Assembly: GCA_038502055.1 (NCBI GenBank)
Contig: JAXRKN010000045.1
Coordinates: 1,386,501-1,450,500 of the forward strand
Direction of reading: 5' to 3'
From: Tanytarsus gracilentus
Lineage: Eukaryota > Arthropoda > Insecta > Diptera > Chironomidae
DNA length: 64,000 nucleotides
Positions 12,856 through 26,200 of this stretch are shown piece after piece; the first letter of the stretch is position 1, and every line of letters starts with the position of its first letter. A model generated the notes under the pieces. That model had not been told where the DNA came from. It searched no databases and was given only the letters and a program-made list of their open reading frames with translations. Both the position numbers and the translations under genes were made by a program.

Positions 12856-15800
12856 AGAGCTTTTATTCTCAAATAATTCCATGATCGATAAAATGAATGA
12901 TTTGAAAATTTTGAATTATTTTTTTAAGAACGAAATAAAATTCCTAAAAATCTACAAATATCTGCAATTGCGGTAGTTAAAAGTATCTTTGATTGATTAT
13001 ATAACTTTTATTTAAGAATGATTTGCATTTGAACAATAAATGTTTACCTTTGTTCTCTTCCCGTCACAAAAAAGTTTACTTTTCCTTTCCGCCACGGAAA
13101 AAAACTTGCTGCACTGCCTCACGTGAAATTTCCGTGTTCATTCGCATGGAGCTTGAATGTGTTCTCCTTCTTTTTTAGCATGTATGTTTTTTATTTGACG
13201 ACGATTCACGTAAGGCAGGAAAAGAGGAATTTTTCAAATGGAAAGATGTGAAAAGATGCTGCAGTCATTTTATTTGCATAGAAATGCTTTTTCTCGCTTC
13301 AATTCATTGCTCGTTTTGCTGCTGCTGCCTTTTAACTTCTCTTTGACTTTTTTTATTTTTCCTTTCATGCATGTAATATGAAAAGTGTGTTTATGTAATG
13401 GCTTCGTGATCAAAGGAATTTCTTTTATTTTTTGCACTGTACTTAATGCAGTGTACGCTCTTCATGTATGCCATGTTGAAGAAAGCATTCAGATTTTTAG
13501 AGATATGCAAAAAATTTATGTGCAAAAATATGAATTTAACATGAAGATTAAGAGCATAATGAATAATTTAACCTCGTTCATTTTGTTAGACAAAATTTTC
13601 ATGTCATGACGATTGCGGAGATTTGAATTTGGTATGCAAAATTTAGTGATTATTAAATTGATTAATAAATTAATATAAATCAATTTTCTTATAAATCATA
13701 ATTTTATGTTCAGAAATTTGACAAAGTGTGATTTAAAACAAAATTATAAAGTTATTGTGTTGGTTTGTTTTGTACTTCGTTATTTGAGTTTAATTGAACG
13801 TTTTAGAAAGTTTAATAACCTGTTTAATTAGTTGAAATCGTTGCTTAAAAAATTCTTCTACGGACATTTAATTACATCCACATAAAACATTTTTTTTTGG
13901 CGTGAGAAAATTTTTCCACTCAATGTAGAACAATGAAATTTATTACAGTATAATTTTACAACCGATGTAAATTAAAATATTTTTTGCGACACATTTGGTG
14001 ACACTTGAAACTCCAAAGTACTTCAAAATGCTAAATCAACCCAATTTCAAGTTGGTTGAAAGTTGTGAAATGTGAGCGGATGGAAAAATTTTAATTTATT
14101 TTATAGCAAATTCAAACCGCGCTGACACATTTTGCATTTTCGGGAGTGGCACTCTCATCCCAATGATGGCAATAACGAAGATATCATGAAGCGTTAGCTA
14201 AAATTGCAATGTGAATAAAAATGCGGTTTTTTTCGCCAGACAGAAAAATGGAACCAGAAAATATTTTTTCTCCCCCTTTTTCTTAATTATCAAAACATTG
14301 GCCATCAGCCATTGGAGCTGCTGCTGAATAATTTAACTCTCTGCGACGATTGCTTTTTATGGTCGATTCACTCAATGGAAATTAAATAATTAAAATTGAG
14401 AGAGAAAAGAGACTTCATGTGGAGATGAGAACTCTCAGAGGATTTTCATTGGAAATGTTTGTCAGTTAAATTGAAGCCACATTCATTCGGGATACATAGG
14501 AAGTATTTTCGAGCAAATAAATTTCCCCAGAACTTACTTAAATGTGTTTATTGACAAGAAACCTTTTTTTTCTTCGTCGTAACACAATTTTTATGTCAAA
14601 GTAATAAGAGACACGTAAACAACCATCAACATGTGCCAATGCTCAATTTTCACAAGATTTTATTTGTCAAACCCTTCTCTAAAAAAATGAGAAAAATCGA
14701 AAACTATGGAAAATCTAAGCTCGAAGATAAACAACTTTCAACTGAACCATTTTTCTAATATTAAAGCATTGCTGGGTCATATTTTATGCTGTTCATATTT
14801 TCTAAAGAAACTGTTAGTGAGTGAAAAGGAGGAAAAGTTTGAATTTTTCATCATTTTCTCCACCACCCACTGTGGAACAGCAAAACAATGTGCAACAGAA
14901 GAAAAAGTACACGTCATTGTCGAATGTTAAGAAATTTTTGAAAGCTTTAAGACTTACAGTGTAACCTGAAAGCTTAAAAGCTCTTTTTAAAAATTAATTA
15001 TTAAATTTTTAACAAAAATTTCAATTTTAAAAATATTTAAAAATCATCGAAACTTTCACATCCACTTTTTTCTGTATTTCTCTATCAACAAGAAGCAGAA
15101 GACTTTTGTTCTAAATATTTAAAATTGTGAATGAAGATAATGGCAGAAGGAATATTCCTTTCATATTAAATATGTTTGTTTTAACTCCTCCATATATGTG
15201 TGATCTGGAGATAGAGATGCATGAACATGAGAGAGTTGAAAAGGGAAGTGAAATTTTTGCTTCATGAAGCATTCATTTTTAATGTGTTGGGAGCATTCGC
15301 TAGATGACATGAAATGACGATTTATTGCACTATCGAGACAATGCGGAGAGCTTTGAGAGATTTTGAATATTTCGAACGCGCTTTTTTTCGGTGGGTGGAT
15401 GAAAATTTTACATTGTAAAAGTGTTGATGATAATTTATGAGATGTCGTGTGTAATGGGGTGGAAAGGAGAGAGAACCAGAGACAGCAAAATGGATTTTCG
15501 TGATAAAAATTTTATTTGGGAATTTCCACGAAAGTTTATTCTTTAAAAAACTTAAATGGAGCAACCGAAATGTGGTGAATTGTAATGTTCGTAATGGTTT
15601 GAGAAAGCAACATGCTAGGAAATGTCATGTCACGAGACATACTTGAATAAAATATCACGACACACACAAAATTTTCCATTCAACTGAAAGGCGAGAGATG
15701 CTCGCGTTGACGATGATGTCATGAGAATGGCATAATCACATGAAATGTACATGAGAGCATTGTCAGAATAGTTTTGATACACAGGCACCGAGTTGAGAGA

Positions 15801-18800
15801 GGGACATAAACGACTATGTCCATGATGCGGTGACTAAAAATCATGGTGGAACACGAGATATGTGTACACATACACGGAAGCAGCAAATTCAAGTGACTTT
15901 TTAGCTCCGCAAATGCAACAGCCAACAAGAGAATTTTCTGAAGTCATAAATTACGGTGTAGGATTTTTGGGGGATGTGAGTTATGGCGCGGGCAATTTTG
16001 AATCGAAAATATAAATTTGTAAATGGAATTTTGCTGATTTTTACAAAATTGTATTTTTTAAATTTAAAAAATAAAATTTAGCATTTTTTCAATTTTAATG
16101 CGCTTTAACCCACCTAAAAGCAGTTCTAACTCTTTTATTTCTAAACTCGAACCCCTTTTATCCGTTTTGTCACACGGAAAACATTCGACCATGTTAAAAG
16201 AGCTATGAGAGGATGAAAGAGTTCATGCCAATGTGTGTGACCCACAGGCAACATGGCATTCATATTCCGTGTCGCGCAGATTTACACATGCAGTCCATAA
16301 ATTATCATACAACACATTTTTCAAATCTCACATGACATAATTTATGCTGCATTCCCTCTTCTGGCACTTTTTGTCGGTGTTACCGGGATGTGAAATTTTT
16401 TTCACTAAAGCTTCTGGGTAAATGTAAATGATAAGTCTTTCCTAATGGACGCATTGCTCACAAATTGACATTAATGTATGGAGACAAGTCTCAATGGACT
16501 TAATTAATATCGTCATTAGTTTGTAACTAGTGTGAAACACATAAAAAAGTTCATTTTTGTACTATCACAAAAGTGCCTGCATTAAAACTTTTTTTTCTGT
16601 TCTCCCATGAGAGCATAATAAAAATGGATGCTTGCTTGATGATAAAATTCTTTTGCTTTTTTAATTCGTAAAATTGAATGTGAGTTCAATAAATTCAATT
16701 ATTATAAAAAATTTAAGAATACCTAAAGAACTTAATTTAAAGGATTTTTGATTTTTTAACAAAGCTGTAAAAAATTGTTAAAATGCCAGTGCATTAAGCT
16801 TTCCATTTGTTTTCATATCATCTTGATTCCTTTTAATAAAATAATTTTTCATTAATATTCATTAAATTTATATGCTAAGAAAAAAGAGATTCAATCGAAT
16901 ATGGATCTCATAAAAGTATAAAAAAAATTCATTTCATATCATTTCCATTTTAACGACTCTCATATCGAGTGGGAGAGTGAGAGCTGAGTCATTTAAATTT
17001 TATGCTTTTAATTGATTAAAATACTGCTGCTTCACCCCACTTCCATCCGAACGTCATCCATAGAGCGAAATATTTTTATGATATGAACGCTTCATTATGA
17101 ACATTGCGCTAAATTAATTTCACGAATGGATAAAATTTTATATATATGAAAATGTTGAACGAACGACTCTTTGCATAATATCTGCATTGAAATGAGAGTT
17201 AAGTGAATTGATGTGATTTCGCTCTTTGCGTTGACACAAGGATATCGATGTCCATTAAGTTCCATTTGGGATCTAATAAAGTATTAGAAGAGAAATTTTA
17301 CAGGAAGTATCTAAAGCACTCAAAGGCGAGGTCGAAAAGTTTTCTTCGACTTTTTTCCCCAATTGACTTTCAAATTATCAGCAGCCACATTGGAATGAGC
17401 ATAAAGCAAATGGAATTGCTGAGCAGATGATAACACGACAGCCGACTTTAAAGGAGAGTTTTCAGATTTAAAAGCAATTTTTCACTATCGAGGCAGCGAG
17501 GATGAAAAAAGAGGAAGAGAAAATCGGCAATAAATTCTCGATAAAGTTGAAAGCGATTGTCAGTATTACAGCTTGATGGAAAATACATTACATGTTCAAG
17601 CATACACGAACATAGAGAGTGAGAGAAAAACTCAAATGATGTGCTTTCTGGGACAGACCACAAAAGCCATAATTTAGTGATTCTTCTTTTCTGCGGTAGC
17701 AAAAAGTGTCGAGGGATATTTTTAGCACCAAAACTTTTCATGTTCCCTGTAAAAAAGTTTTAAGTTTGTGATTTAGATTTAAAACTGCTATTTACCAAAA
17801 AATAATAAAAAATTTCGATAAATCTACAAATGTCAATTTCAACACTTATCTCAGTCTATTTCTGCTGACTTTTCTTATTATCCCCCTTAAATGATTTATG
17901 CTTCATTGAATTTTCTTTAAAAGCTCTTTCGATTCATTAAAATTGACACAATAAAGTCCGGAGGAGAGATTTCCTCAATATGTGCGTATCGATAGCCAAG
18001 AGTCATCCCTTTTTTATGTTTGAATAAATAAGAGAGTCATTGTAAAAGGCCTTAAGCGTGAACCCTGTCAAATTTAATGCCTTTTGAGGACTTTAGAATG
18101 GAATAAAGAGGCAAAGAGGTTCCCATTTACTCGCCATCACACATTTCCGATTTTCTATTCATTATTCATTACCGTATTTCACACGTCATTGGCCCTTCTT
18201 CTTTTCCCCTTGTTGAAAGTGAAGACGAAAAAAATTCTATATTCATAGAAAGAATGAGATTTTGCTCCTTCTCAAAAAAAAATATTGAGGACAAAACTTT
18301 TAATCGAAGGAGAAAAATTCTCAAAGATACGTGAATGAATTTCTCGATGACCTGAGTGTGTGCTTATAAGGGTTCAAGTTGATAAGAAATTAATAGACCT
18401 TGCACTCATAATCATCTGTGATGTGGGTTCAGTCTATTCCGATACACACTCAATACATCGACACAATATAAAACTCACCCTTAAAATGTCGCATCTTGAC
18501 TACGGTTCTCTCTAAAATATTTTTAATTAAAAACTTTTTTACATCGAAAATTGAGAATCGTAAATTTTGTCGAGGTGAATTGTGAAATAAATGTTCAAAA
18601 CACTCAAGCGGAATAATAAAAAGATTTTTTGGTCGTGAAAATCTTGAGAAATTCTCTAAAACGATTTTGTGAAATAATTTAAAAAATCGGAATTTATTAT
18701 CGAAACAAAAATTTAATTTTTTTTAATTTAATCTTACAAACATTTAAATTTAACCACGAATTATCATTTCTCGTGAAATTTATTCAATAAATCAAAATAT

Positions 18801-19060
18801 TGGTGTATTAACATTTTACAGTTAAATTTTAACTTTGATCCCTTTTAATTGCTTTCTACTTAACTTTTATCTGAAATGAAAATGATTTTTTCAATGATAT
18901 CAAAAGCTCATGAATTTTCAATATGGATTTCATTAATGCCCTGCATCACCATGTAATAAAAAAAGATTATCGAGCCCACGCATCTTCACAATATCAATAA
19001 TTTTAATCCAAAAAAAACTGTAGTTTAAACATTAATTGAAATAATAAAACGTCACACAGC
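12856..19060. other. Gene-free AT-rich DNA
   Basis: No supportable gene. Short open frames on both strands lack splice partners and domain resemblance. No tRNA, rRNA or recognisable mobile element was found by reading. Confidence 0.55.
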
Positions 19061-19065
19061 TTTAT
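19060..19065 (-). terminator. Poly(A) signal for the small minus-strand gene
   Basis: TTTATT on the plus strand, AATAAA on the minus strand, about 105 bases beyond the stop codon of the 76-residue frame at 19172-19402. This is a suitable distance for its 3' end. Confidence 0.4.
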
Positions 19066-19171
19066 TAAATTTTTAATACATTTTTTACGAAAGCTTTTCA
19101 AATGATGTTACACAGATTAACATTCATCAATGATTTAATGAGAACGCAATTATTTGAATTCTCTTTTTGAG

Positions 19172-19402
19172 TCACCTTCCACATAAGGCCGCAATAGTGG
19201 ATGGAGTCAACTCTTCAGGTTTAATTTCTTTCTCAAGCACTGGTTTCTCTTCTCCCGTTTTCATTACATCTTTTTTTGATGAATTCTTGATACTTTCAAC
19301 CTTGCTTTCAATTTTATCTTCAATCTTTTGAGTTATCACGTTGATGCATTTTGTTAATGGATTGAGAGCATTTTTTGATTTCGACGAAGAACTTTTATCC
19401 AT
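19172..19402 (-). CDS. Small lysine/serine-rich protein, unknown
   Basis: A single-exon frame of 76 codons plus stop. It starts at an ATG in a good context (AAAAATGG) and is followed about 105 bases later by an AATAAA signal on the same strand. The product begins MDKSSSSKSKN, is rich in Lys, Glu and Ser, has a predicted helical middle (about residues 20-60, with repeated KIE/KVE spacing) and ends STIAALCGR. There is no signal peptide, membrane segment or cysteine pattern beyond two isolated cysteines. I do not recognise the family. The balanced amino-acid use contrasts with the Phe/Lys/Asn-rich chance frames around it, which is the main reason to keep it. It could still be chance, the last exon of a longer gene, or a retroposed copy. 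Nothing about its function can be inferred. Confidence 0.45.
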   Translation of the reverse strand: MDKSSSSKSKNALNPLTKCINVITQKIEDKIESKVESIKNSSKKDVMKTGEEKPVLEKEIKPEELTPSTIAALCGR

Positions 19403-19632
19403 TTTTTCCCACTTCTATAATTCTAATTTTTCTGGTTGTCGGTTTCGAGTGTGTGTGAGGGATGCTGTAAAAGTGGTGAAAAATTTTTATTTAAATTATT
19501 GTTGATAAACCTTGAAAATCAATAAATTTGAGAAAAAAATTTTTAATATAATAGTTTTATTGTTATTTTTAAATAGTAATATGGGAAATTGAAGATAATG
19601 AAGAAAAATGTAAAGTAAATAATAGAATTGAA

Positions 19633-19664
19633 AGGGGGGGGAGTGGGGGGGGGGGGGGAGGAAA

Positions 19665-19746
<82 letters not shown>

Positions 19747-19795
19747 TTTTTTTTTTAAGAAAAAAAAAAGAAAAAAAAAAAAAAAATCCGCACCA
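19633..19795 (+). repeat. Poly(G) followed by poly(A) low-complexity tract
   Basis: Runs of 8 and about 13 G (19633-19660) are followed by a nearly pure A tract (about 19673-19742), a T run and further A runs to about 19786. This purine-only strand has no coding meaning; long frames of Gly/Lys or Phe across it are artefacts. Extreme homopolymers of this kind are also where assemblies are least reliable. Confidence 0.85.
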
Positions 19796-22700
19796 AAAAA
19801 CCAAAAAATTTTTTTTTTCTATTGTTTTAAAATTTTTTTTAACTATTTTATCTATTTTACAACTTTGCACCACGAGAAATATTTTAAAACTGAGTCGAGC
19901 AAATAAATTATAGCATTGAGAAGGTCTCAATGACGCAACAAAATTAACATTTTTTTAAGCGAAGAGTAAAGTGAATTATTATTGAAACAAATTGAAAATT
20001 TTCTCTAAAGTTTAAAATAATTTTAAATTATTTAAAACATAAAAGTTTTCTTTAAAACATTTTTTTTATCGCTAAAAATTTAAAAAATAATCTTGTGATG
20101 TGCATTATTTTTGCGGATTTGACTAAAACCGATTCAGAGTAAAGTGTCATGGTTTAATATTTGACTTTAAGAGTTAATAATTCTCCTCGTTAGATGGCTC
20201 TGTTATTCAACCGTCTAAAAAAGTATCTCGACTATTTTATACCATTTTTTGAAGATGTCTTCGGTAGATGGCGACAAAAAATATGAAGAGAATTCAAATA
20301 TTAACAGCAATTAGGGCAACCAGACATTTTTTGTAAAATCCATTGTTTCAAACATTTTTAAGGAAGGCGACTAAAAGTTTTTTAAAAATCAAGTCTATTT
20401 AAATTTTAATCCAAGATAATTGTGTAAACTCCTAACAGATGGTCACCCTCCAAAATTTTTAACACTCTCGCAGTTTCTTTTTATACACGGACAATTTTAG
20501 TTAACTTGTTGAACAACTTTTTTTCCATTGTTTATTCGCTCCAATACATCGACATAGGTTTAAAGCTTAATGCACATTTCTGTTTTCAATTTTTATAGTT
20601 AAGCGTCAGAAGCGAAATTGAAGTTGTCGTGTGAAGACGAAATAACCGCGGAATACAAAATAAATATTATTCTCGCGTCTGGAAGTTAAATTTTTGTGCA
20701 TTTTTTAAAAATTCAATGAAAAATGAATTAATAAGGTGTGTAAAAAATTAAAGCAGAGAAATCTCGCCAAGATAATCTCAATTCTTTGTCTCACTGACAT
20801 GTGTAGGAATTTTTTTTGAGAAATAATAATCTTTAGGCGTATTCAAGGACAAACTCAGTATGACTTAACGTTAGCTGATGAAAAAATTGCAAATGTTAAG
20901 AAGCCTCTAAATAAAAAAAGATCTGTTTAATCTCTTGGAAATTTCACGTCTGCATGCTCTTCATGTTTCATAGTGTGTGAGAAAAATTATGCAATTTCAT
21001 GGAAAAAAATAGAAAGTGGGCTTAAAACTGAATTGAATTAAGTGCGCTGAGTAGTGACTGCAATTTAATTAAATCACTCGTCGTCTACCATTCTTTCGAG
21101 AACAAAATCCATTAAGAAAAATTCTTAACAAAAGCATAAAAAAAATATTTTTTTTCGCTTTCTTGTGGTCTGCGAGATGTGAAGAAATATATAAGAGGAG
21201 TAAAAAAAGAAGAAGACTAAAAGAATTTTGTTAAAGCTGGCGAAAGAGTGTAAAAAGAAATTATCAAGAAAAATATCAATCGGATTGTACACGGCCAGCC
21301 ACCACACGAAAAAAAATGAGAATTTCTTAAAAGATTAATCATCGAACAAAATTAACAAAAGGAGATTGTATGGAGATTGCGGTACTTTATGCTCGACCAT
21401 TGTCTGCGAGTACACACATGACTCCAAACATTAAAAAGTTCATTAAAGGCAAATACGTAAAAAACAAGGGGTTTAAAAATTTATGCAAAAATTATTTTGA
21501 AAATTAAAATCCGTTAAATTTTTAAAACTAAAAATCTAATTATAGTATTTTTATTTTAAAACTTTTCGCTAATTTCTCTACCCTTGACATGCGAACAAAA
21601 TTTGCTTAATTAAAATGTTTTGACTTCTCACATGTTAGAGCTAAACACAAGAAAGAAAAAAGAACACAGAAAAGAAAATTTTATATGCATACAAAGCAAT
21701 TAAAAGAACTTCAATGCCAAAAGCTAGGTAATTAATTTCAAAATCACGAAGTCGATAGCCAATGAATTTATGTTGCACAATCGCGGTCTTTTTAATATCA
21801 ATTTTGATAGACTTTCATGCTTTGATGCCAAAGGCTCTGAGAGTAATTATGAATTTTTTATTTACATCATTTTTACTGTTTCTCGAACATTGTGACACAT
21901 GTCAAGTGCTATGTGGCAAGAAGAACATAATTTATTGCTAGAAGACATCAATAAGTGATAAATGATGATGTCGTTAAACACTGTTACTGTCTCGCTGGGA
22001 ATTTTTTAACATATTCAAACACTTTGAGATCTTGAAAAAAGTAAATTAAATTTTTATCTCGCATGTAAATGATTAATTGCTACTCGTAGATATTTTTTTG
22101 GCGAAAGGTTAATGGAAGCTTCTTCAGATTGTAATTACATCTACGATTATAGAATCATCATCATCTCATTAAAATGAAGCTAAATTAAACAGCTTTAACA
22201 CATATCGTTTATAAGATTTAAATCGTACGTGTGGATTGTACAAAGTTAGAGTAGAGTCGATGATTATTTAAATATTTAAACACAAAATGTTAAGTGCATT
22301 TGGTTGGAAAAAAAGAGTTAAATCCAGGAATTTTTCACGTTAAATTTTAAACATTTTGTATCTACTCTAATCCAACCATCTGTTTTAATAAATAAGAAAA
22401 TCTCGATAAATTGAAGGCTGCTGTACCGCCTAAACTTGAAAATAAATTTGCATTTATGCAAGCAACTCAAACAATTATTCTCGGGACCGTTTGTGCGGAA
22501 TTACATCACATGAATTTCTCTTTAAATCTTCAACTCAATTTTTTTGCATGCACACCGGTGTCGTGACGACGCGAGAGACAAAGATCATTTTATTTGCTCG
22601 AGAGTATAAGAAGAGAATCTTCACGTAATATTCAAGGTAAAAAGAAACGAAATGAGGTGTTGAGTGTTTCGACCTCTGTACTGGAAGTTCATAATTTATA

Positions 22701-23270
22701 ACGATTGTGAAAAATTTAAAAAAATAATATTTATTTTATAAAAACTTTATGGCATTTTCTTAAAAATTAAAAATTCTCTTCAACACCTCATGGGCAAGAA
22801 AAAATGTCTCTCGCTTCATGGTGACGTCATGCGACAATAAACACGATGACTGATATATAAATTTCCTGAGAATATGTGAGCAAAAAAATGTGTGTGAGTT
22901 GAATCATAAAAAATTATCGTTAAAGAATTCTTAAGAACATTTTAGTATTAAATTTCAAGCTTTGAGTTTTCAATATTGAGCTCTCAAAATCACTGAACCA
23001 CCATGCATGGATGCAGCTTAATTAATTTCTCATCCGAGGCATTTCAAAAATTTATTTTTTAATTAAAATTGATTGCCATTAAACGTGAAATCTCCAAAGA
23101 GAAAAAAAAGAGTAAAAAATCATTTTAAATTATTTTTCTGTTCTTCACCTTACGTTTAGATATTTGTGTATGTGATTAGAGCGTGAAGAATCAAGTTAGA
23201 ACACAACGGACTGCATTTTGTGAGAAAAATAGTGTGTGTAAAGAGAATTAAGTAAGGAAATCTGAGAAGA
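19796..23270. other. Upstream region of the ZP gene
   Basis: No coding exon could be supported. The last few hundred bases before 23271 should contain the promoter and 5' UTR of the ZP-domain gene, but no convincing TATA box or initiator stands out. A non-coding first exon further upstream cannot be excluded. Confidence 0.5.
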
Positions 23271-26200
23271 ATGAAAGACTTCAATTGGCGACTACGAAGG
23301 AAGCAGATTTTCAGCACGAACATCATCAACGTTCTCCTGTTATTGCTAATTGCTTTAGAAATAGATAATGTGAGTATTGTTAAATTTTTTTGAACACTGA
23401 CGCTAATCGCATTTGCATGAAGTGCCGAAGAGATGGCAAATGAGGCATGAGAATAGGTCTTAAGAATTTTAAAACCGTTAAATTTTTTAAAATTTATTAT
23501 TTTTTATTTTTAATTTTTTCTCTCTCATAATAATCCATTTTTCTAATCGTTATTTTGCGCACACAATCGCTATAATTATTATTTTAACCTCAACGACAGA
23601 ATTCTGCTTAAAAAAACTTCGTAACCATCTAAGAAGATTTTTTTACTTCCATGACACATCAACTCATTATAAATTCAAATGAAGAAATTGCGTAGCGTTC
23701 TATGGAATGATAAACAACATCGATGATATAATCGATCAATATATTTTAGTTTCCTGATATAATAATCGAGTTCCTCTGATTGCATTAGTCGAGTTGCATA
23801 ACTTAAAATCCATTCTCTATAATTAAATTCACATTTTCATGATGAAATGTTGATTATTGCGCGCACGAGTTGACAATCAAAGCCAGTGCGAGAGGATGAT
23901 GTGTAAAAAAATTGATATTATGAAGTGACAGTTGTCGGAGTCGGTCATTACGGTTTGACTTTTTAAATTAAGCAAAAAATAATTTTCGACTTCCATCGAA
24001 ATATTTTAATGATAATTGATTTCCAATGTTAAAAGACTTTTTTTTGTCTGAAATCGCAATAAGAAAAAAATGATTGAAAATATTTTTGAGTTTAAAATTT
24101 AAATTTTTGACTAAATATTTCCTAATTAACTTTTTAAAATATTAAATTGTAATAACAGCAAAATGTCAACGTCAACAGAAAAAATTAGCACTGAACTTGT
24201 AACTTTAGTAAACAGCCAAAAATATTGCATAATTTTAACAAACTAAAACACGGAAACGAACTTCAAAATTTAACAGTAAAATTATTTTTTTTGGCCATCA
24301 TTTTCTTAAGTAGATGCCACAAGTTAGCAAACCACAAACTGGTTCTAAATGAGGAAATTTAAGAATATTCTTAGACAAATAAAGAGACGCTTGAACTCTC
24401 TCGGGGGAAAGCGGTATATAAAGAAGCAAAACGTCGACAATGAAGTAAAAAGTACAGTCGGGAGTGTTTTTTACTAATTTCCCTCACAAATAAGCTTATA
24501 GCAATTAGATGAGGCCACGGTGAGGAGGCAATTTACCACCTCACAGTTAAAAAGCATTCAACGTGCAAGAAAGGAAAAAATTATTCTAAATGCTTATTAA
24601 CTCTCTCTCCGTTGAGACTTCTCCAATCATTAATTTGATAGATTTCCTTCGCTCTGCGTGCATTCTCCATGTACCTTAAATAGTCGCCAGTGAATTTCAA
24701 AATGACTCAAACACTCTTGACTGGCTAATGATGTGAAATTCTCCTCTCCGCAGAAAAAAAACGTGTATAATGAATGATAATTGATCTCTTCACAACTGCC
24801 GACCTAATGATAATACATGCGTGATTATATCACTAATTAACATTGATCTTGAATCATGCAAAATTGCGAATATGTTAATAGACCGTGTTTAAACAAAATA
24901 CCGGATTAAGGGAACGCATTTATTTTTTTAAAACATTTAGGAATGCTCTGGACGTAATTTAATAAATAAATTTCAGGAAATTTTACAAATTTATCTCTTC
25001 ATGTCTAAATGTTTGTCAACAGTTCATTATCATGCAAGAGATAACTTTTAATGACAGCAACACACAAATAGCGTGCTGAAGGTCGAATAACACCATAAGT
25101 GTTGGTGGATTGTGCGCCATATACTATATAGAATTATTTATTTATAACTCCCTGTCAGTGCTACATTTATATATTTAATTTTTTTTTTTTAATTATTTTT
25201 TATAAAATAATTATATTTAAATTTTTAATTTTTTTATTTTTTTTTATTTTTGTTTTTTATTTTTTTTTTTTTTATTTTTTTTATGTTTAGTTTGTATATT
25301 TTTTTTTTAATGTACGAATGTTTGTTTAAATATTTTTTTTTTTTAAAAATAAAAAATTTTTTTTCTTTTTTTTTTGTAAAATAAAAAAATCCTTTAAAAA
25401 TTTAATAATTTTTTTTTTTAAGATGAAAAAAAAGAAAAGTTAAAAATTAAACAAAAAAAAAAAAAAAAAAAAAAATAATATCTCTATATAGTACCACAAA
25501 TGGCTACTCGCACTCTAAAACTTTATTCACACATTTTAAATATTTATTTTTGTATCAATGCTTGAGCATTGTTGAAAATTTTTTTCCGTGACTTTTGCGT
25601 CGACCATTCGGTTCAAGTCGAGTGGAGATTTTATGATTTTTTTCTAAACGAACAATCGAGTAACTTTATGATGAGTCAATTAATTTACCAAATAATTCGA
25701 TGAAATTGCTTCAAATTAGATGCACTTAATACAATTTTGATGCATTTTAGGTTAAAAGTCGATAACAAAGAAGAAACTTTTAGCGGCAATTATGTCATAA
25801 AGCCAGAATATTGACACAGATGAGCTCAAATAATTGAGATAGAATACTTTTGTGTGTAATTGTGTTGATGGAATAGACGACGACACTCAACAAGTTGCTT
25901 ACCTTGTGTTGTATACCTCGCACTCCCTCAAATAGAATTTAATTTATTTCTTTGACTTCGACTCACTTAACGCAACTGTTAATTGTGTCACTTCTTACAT
26001 CATGGCATCAAACATCAACACGACCGCGGTCATGTTTAGCGTGAACTTTGAAGATTTACTTTTAAGCTACCGATTTTCAACAATTCAATTACCATGAAAT
26101 TAAGAGTAAACAGAGTTGTGAGCTACTGATGAAAATTAATTTTCGCTAAACATCTGGCATGAAATGTCTCTTCATTACAAACACCTACTTAAAAATTTTA

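Noticed and set aside
19496..19930. Long Phe-rich and Lys/Gly-rich open frames on both strands
   Set aside because: They are created by the poly(A)/poly(G) homopolymers and have no coding character.
24410..24470. TATATAAAG motif in the first ZP intron as an internal promoter
   Set aside because: No initiator, exon or open frame follows; such motifs are expected by chance in AT-rich DNA.
25600..25630. GGTTCAAGTCGAG resembling a tRNA T-loop
   Set aside because: No pairing T-stem, anticodon arm or acceptor stem could be formed around it.
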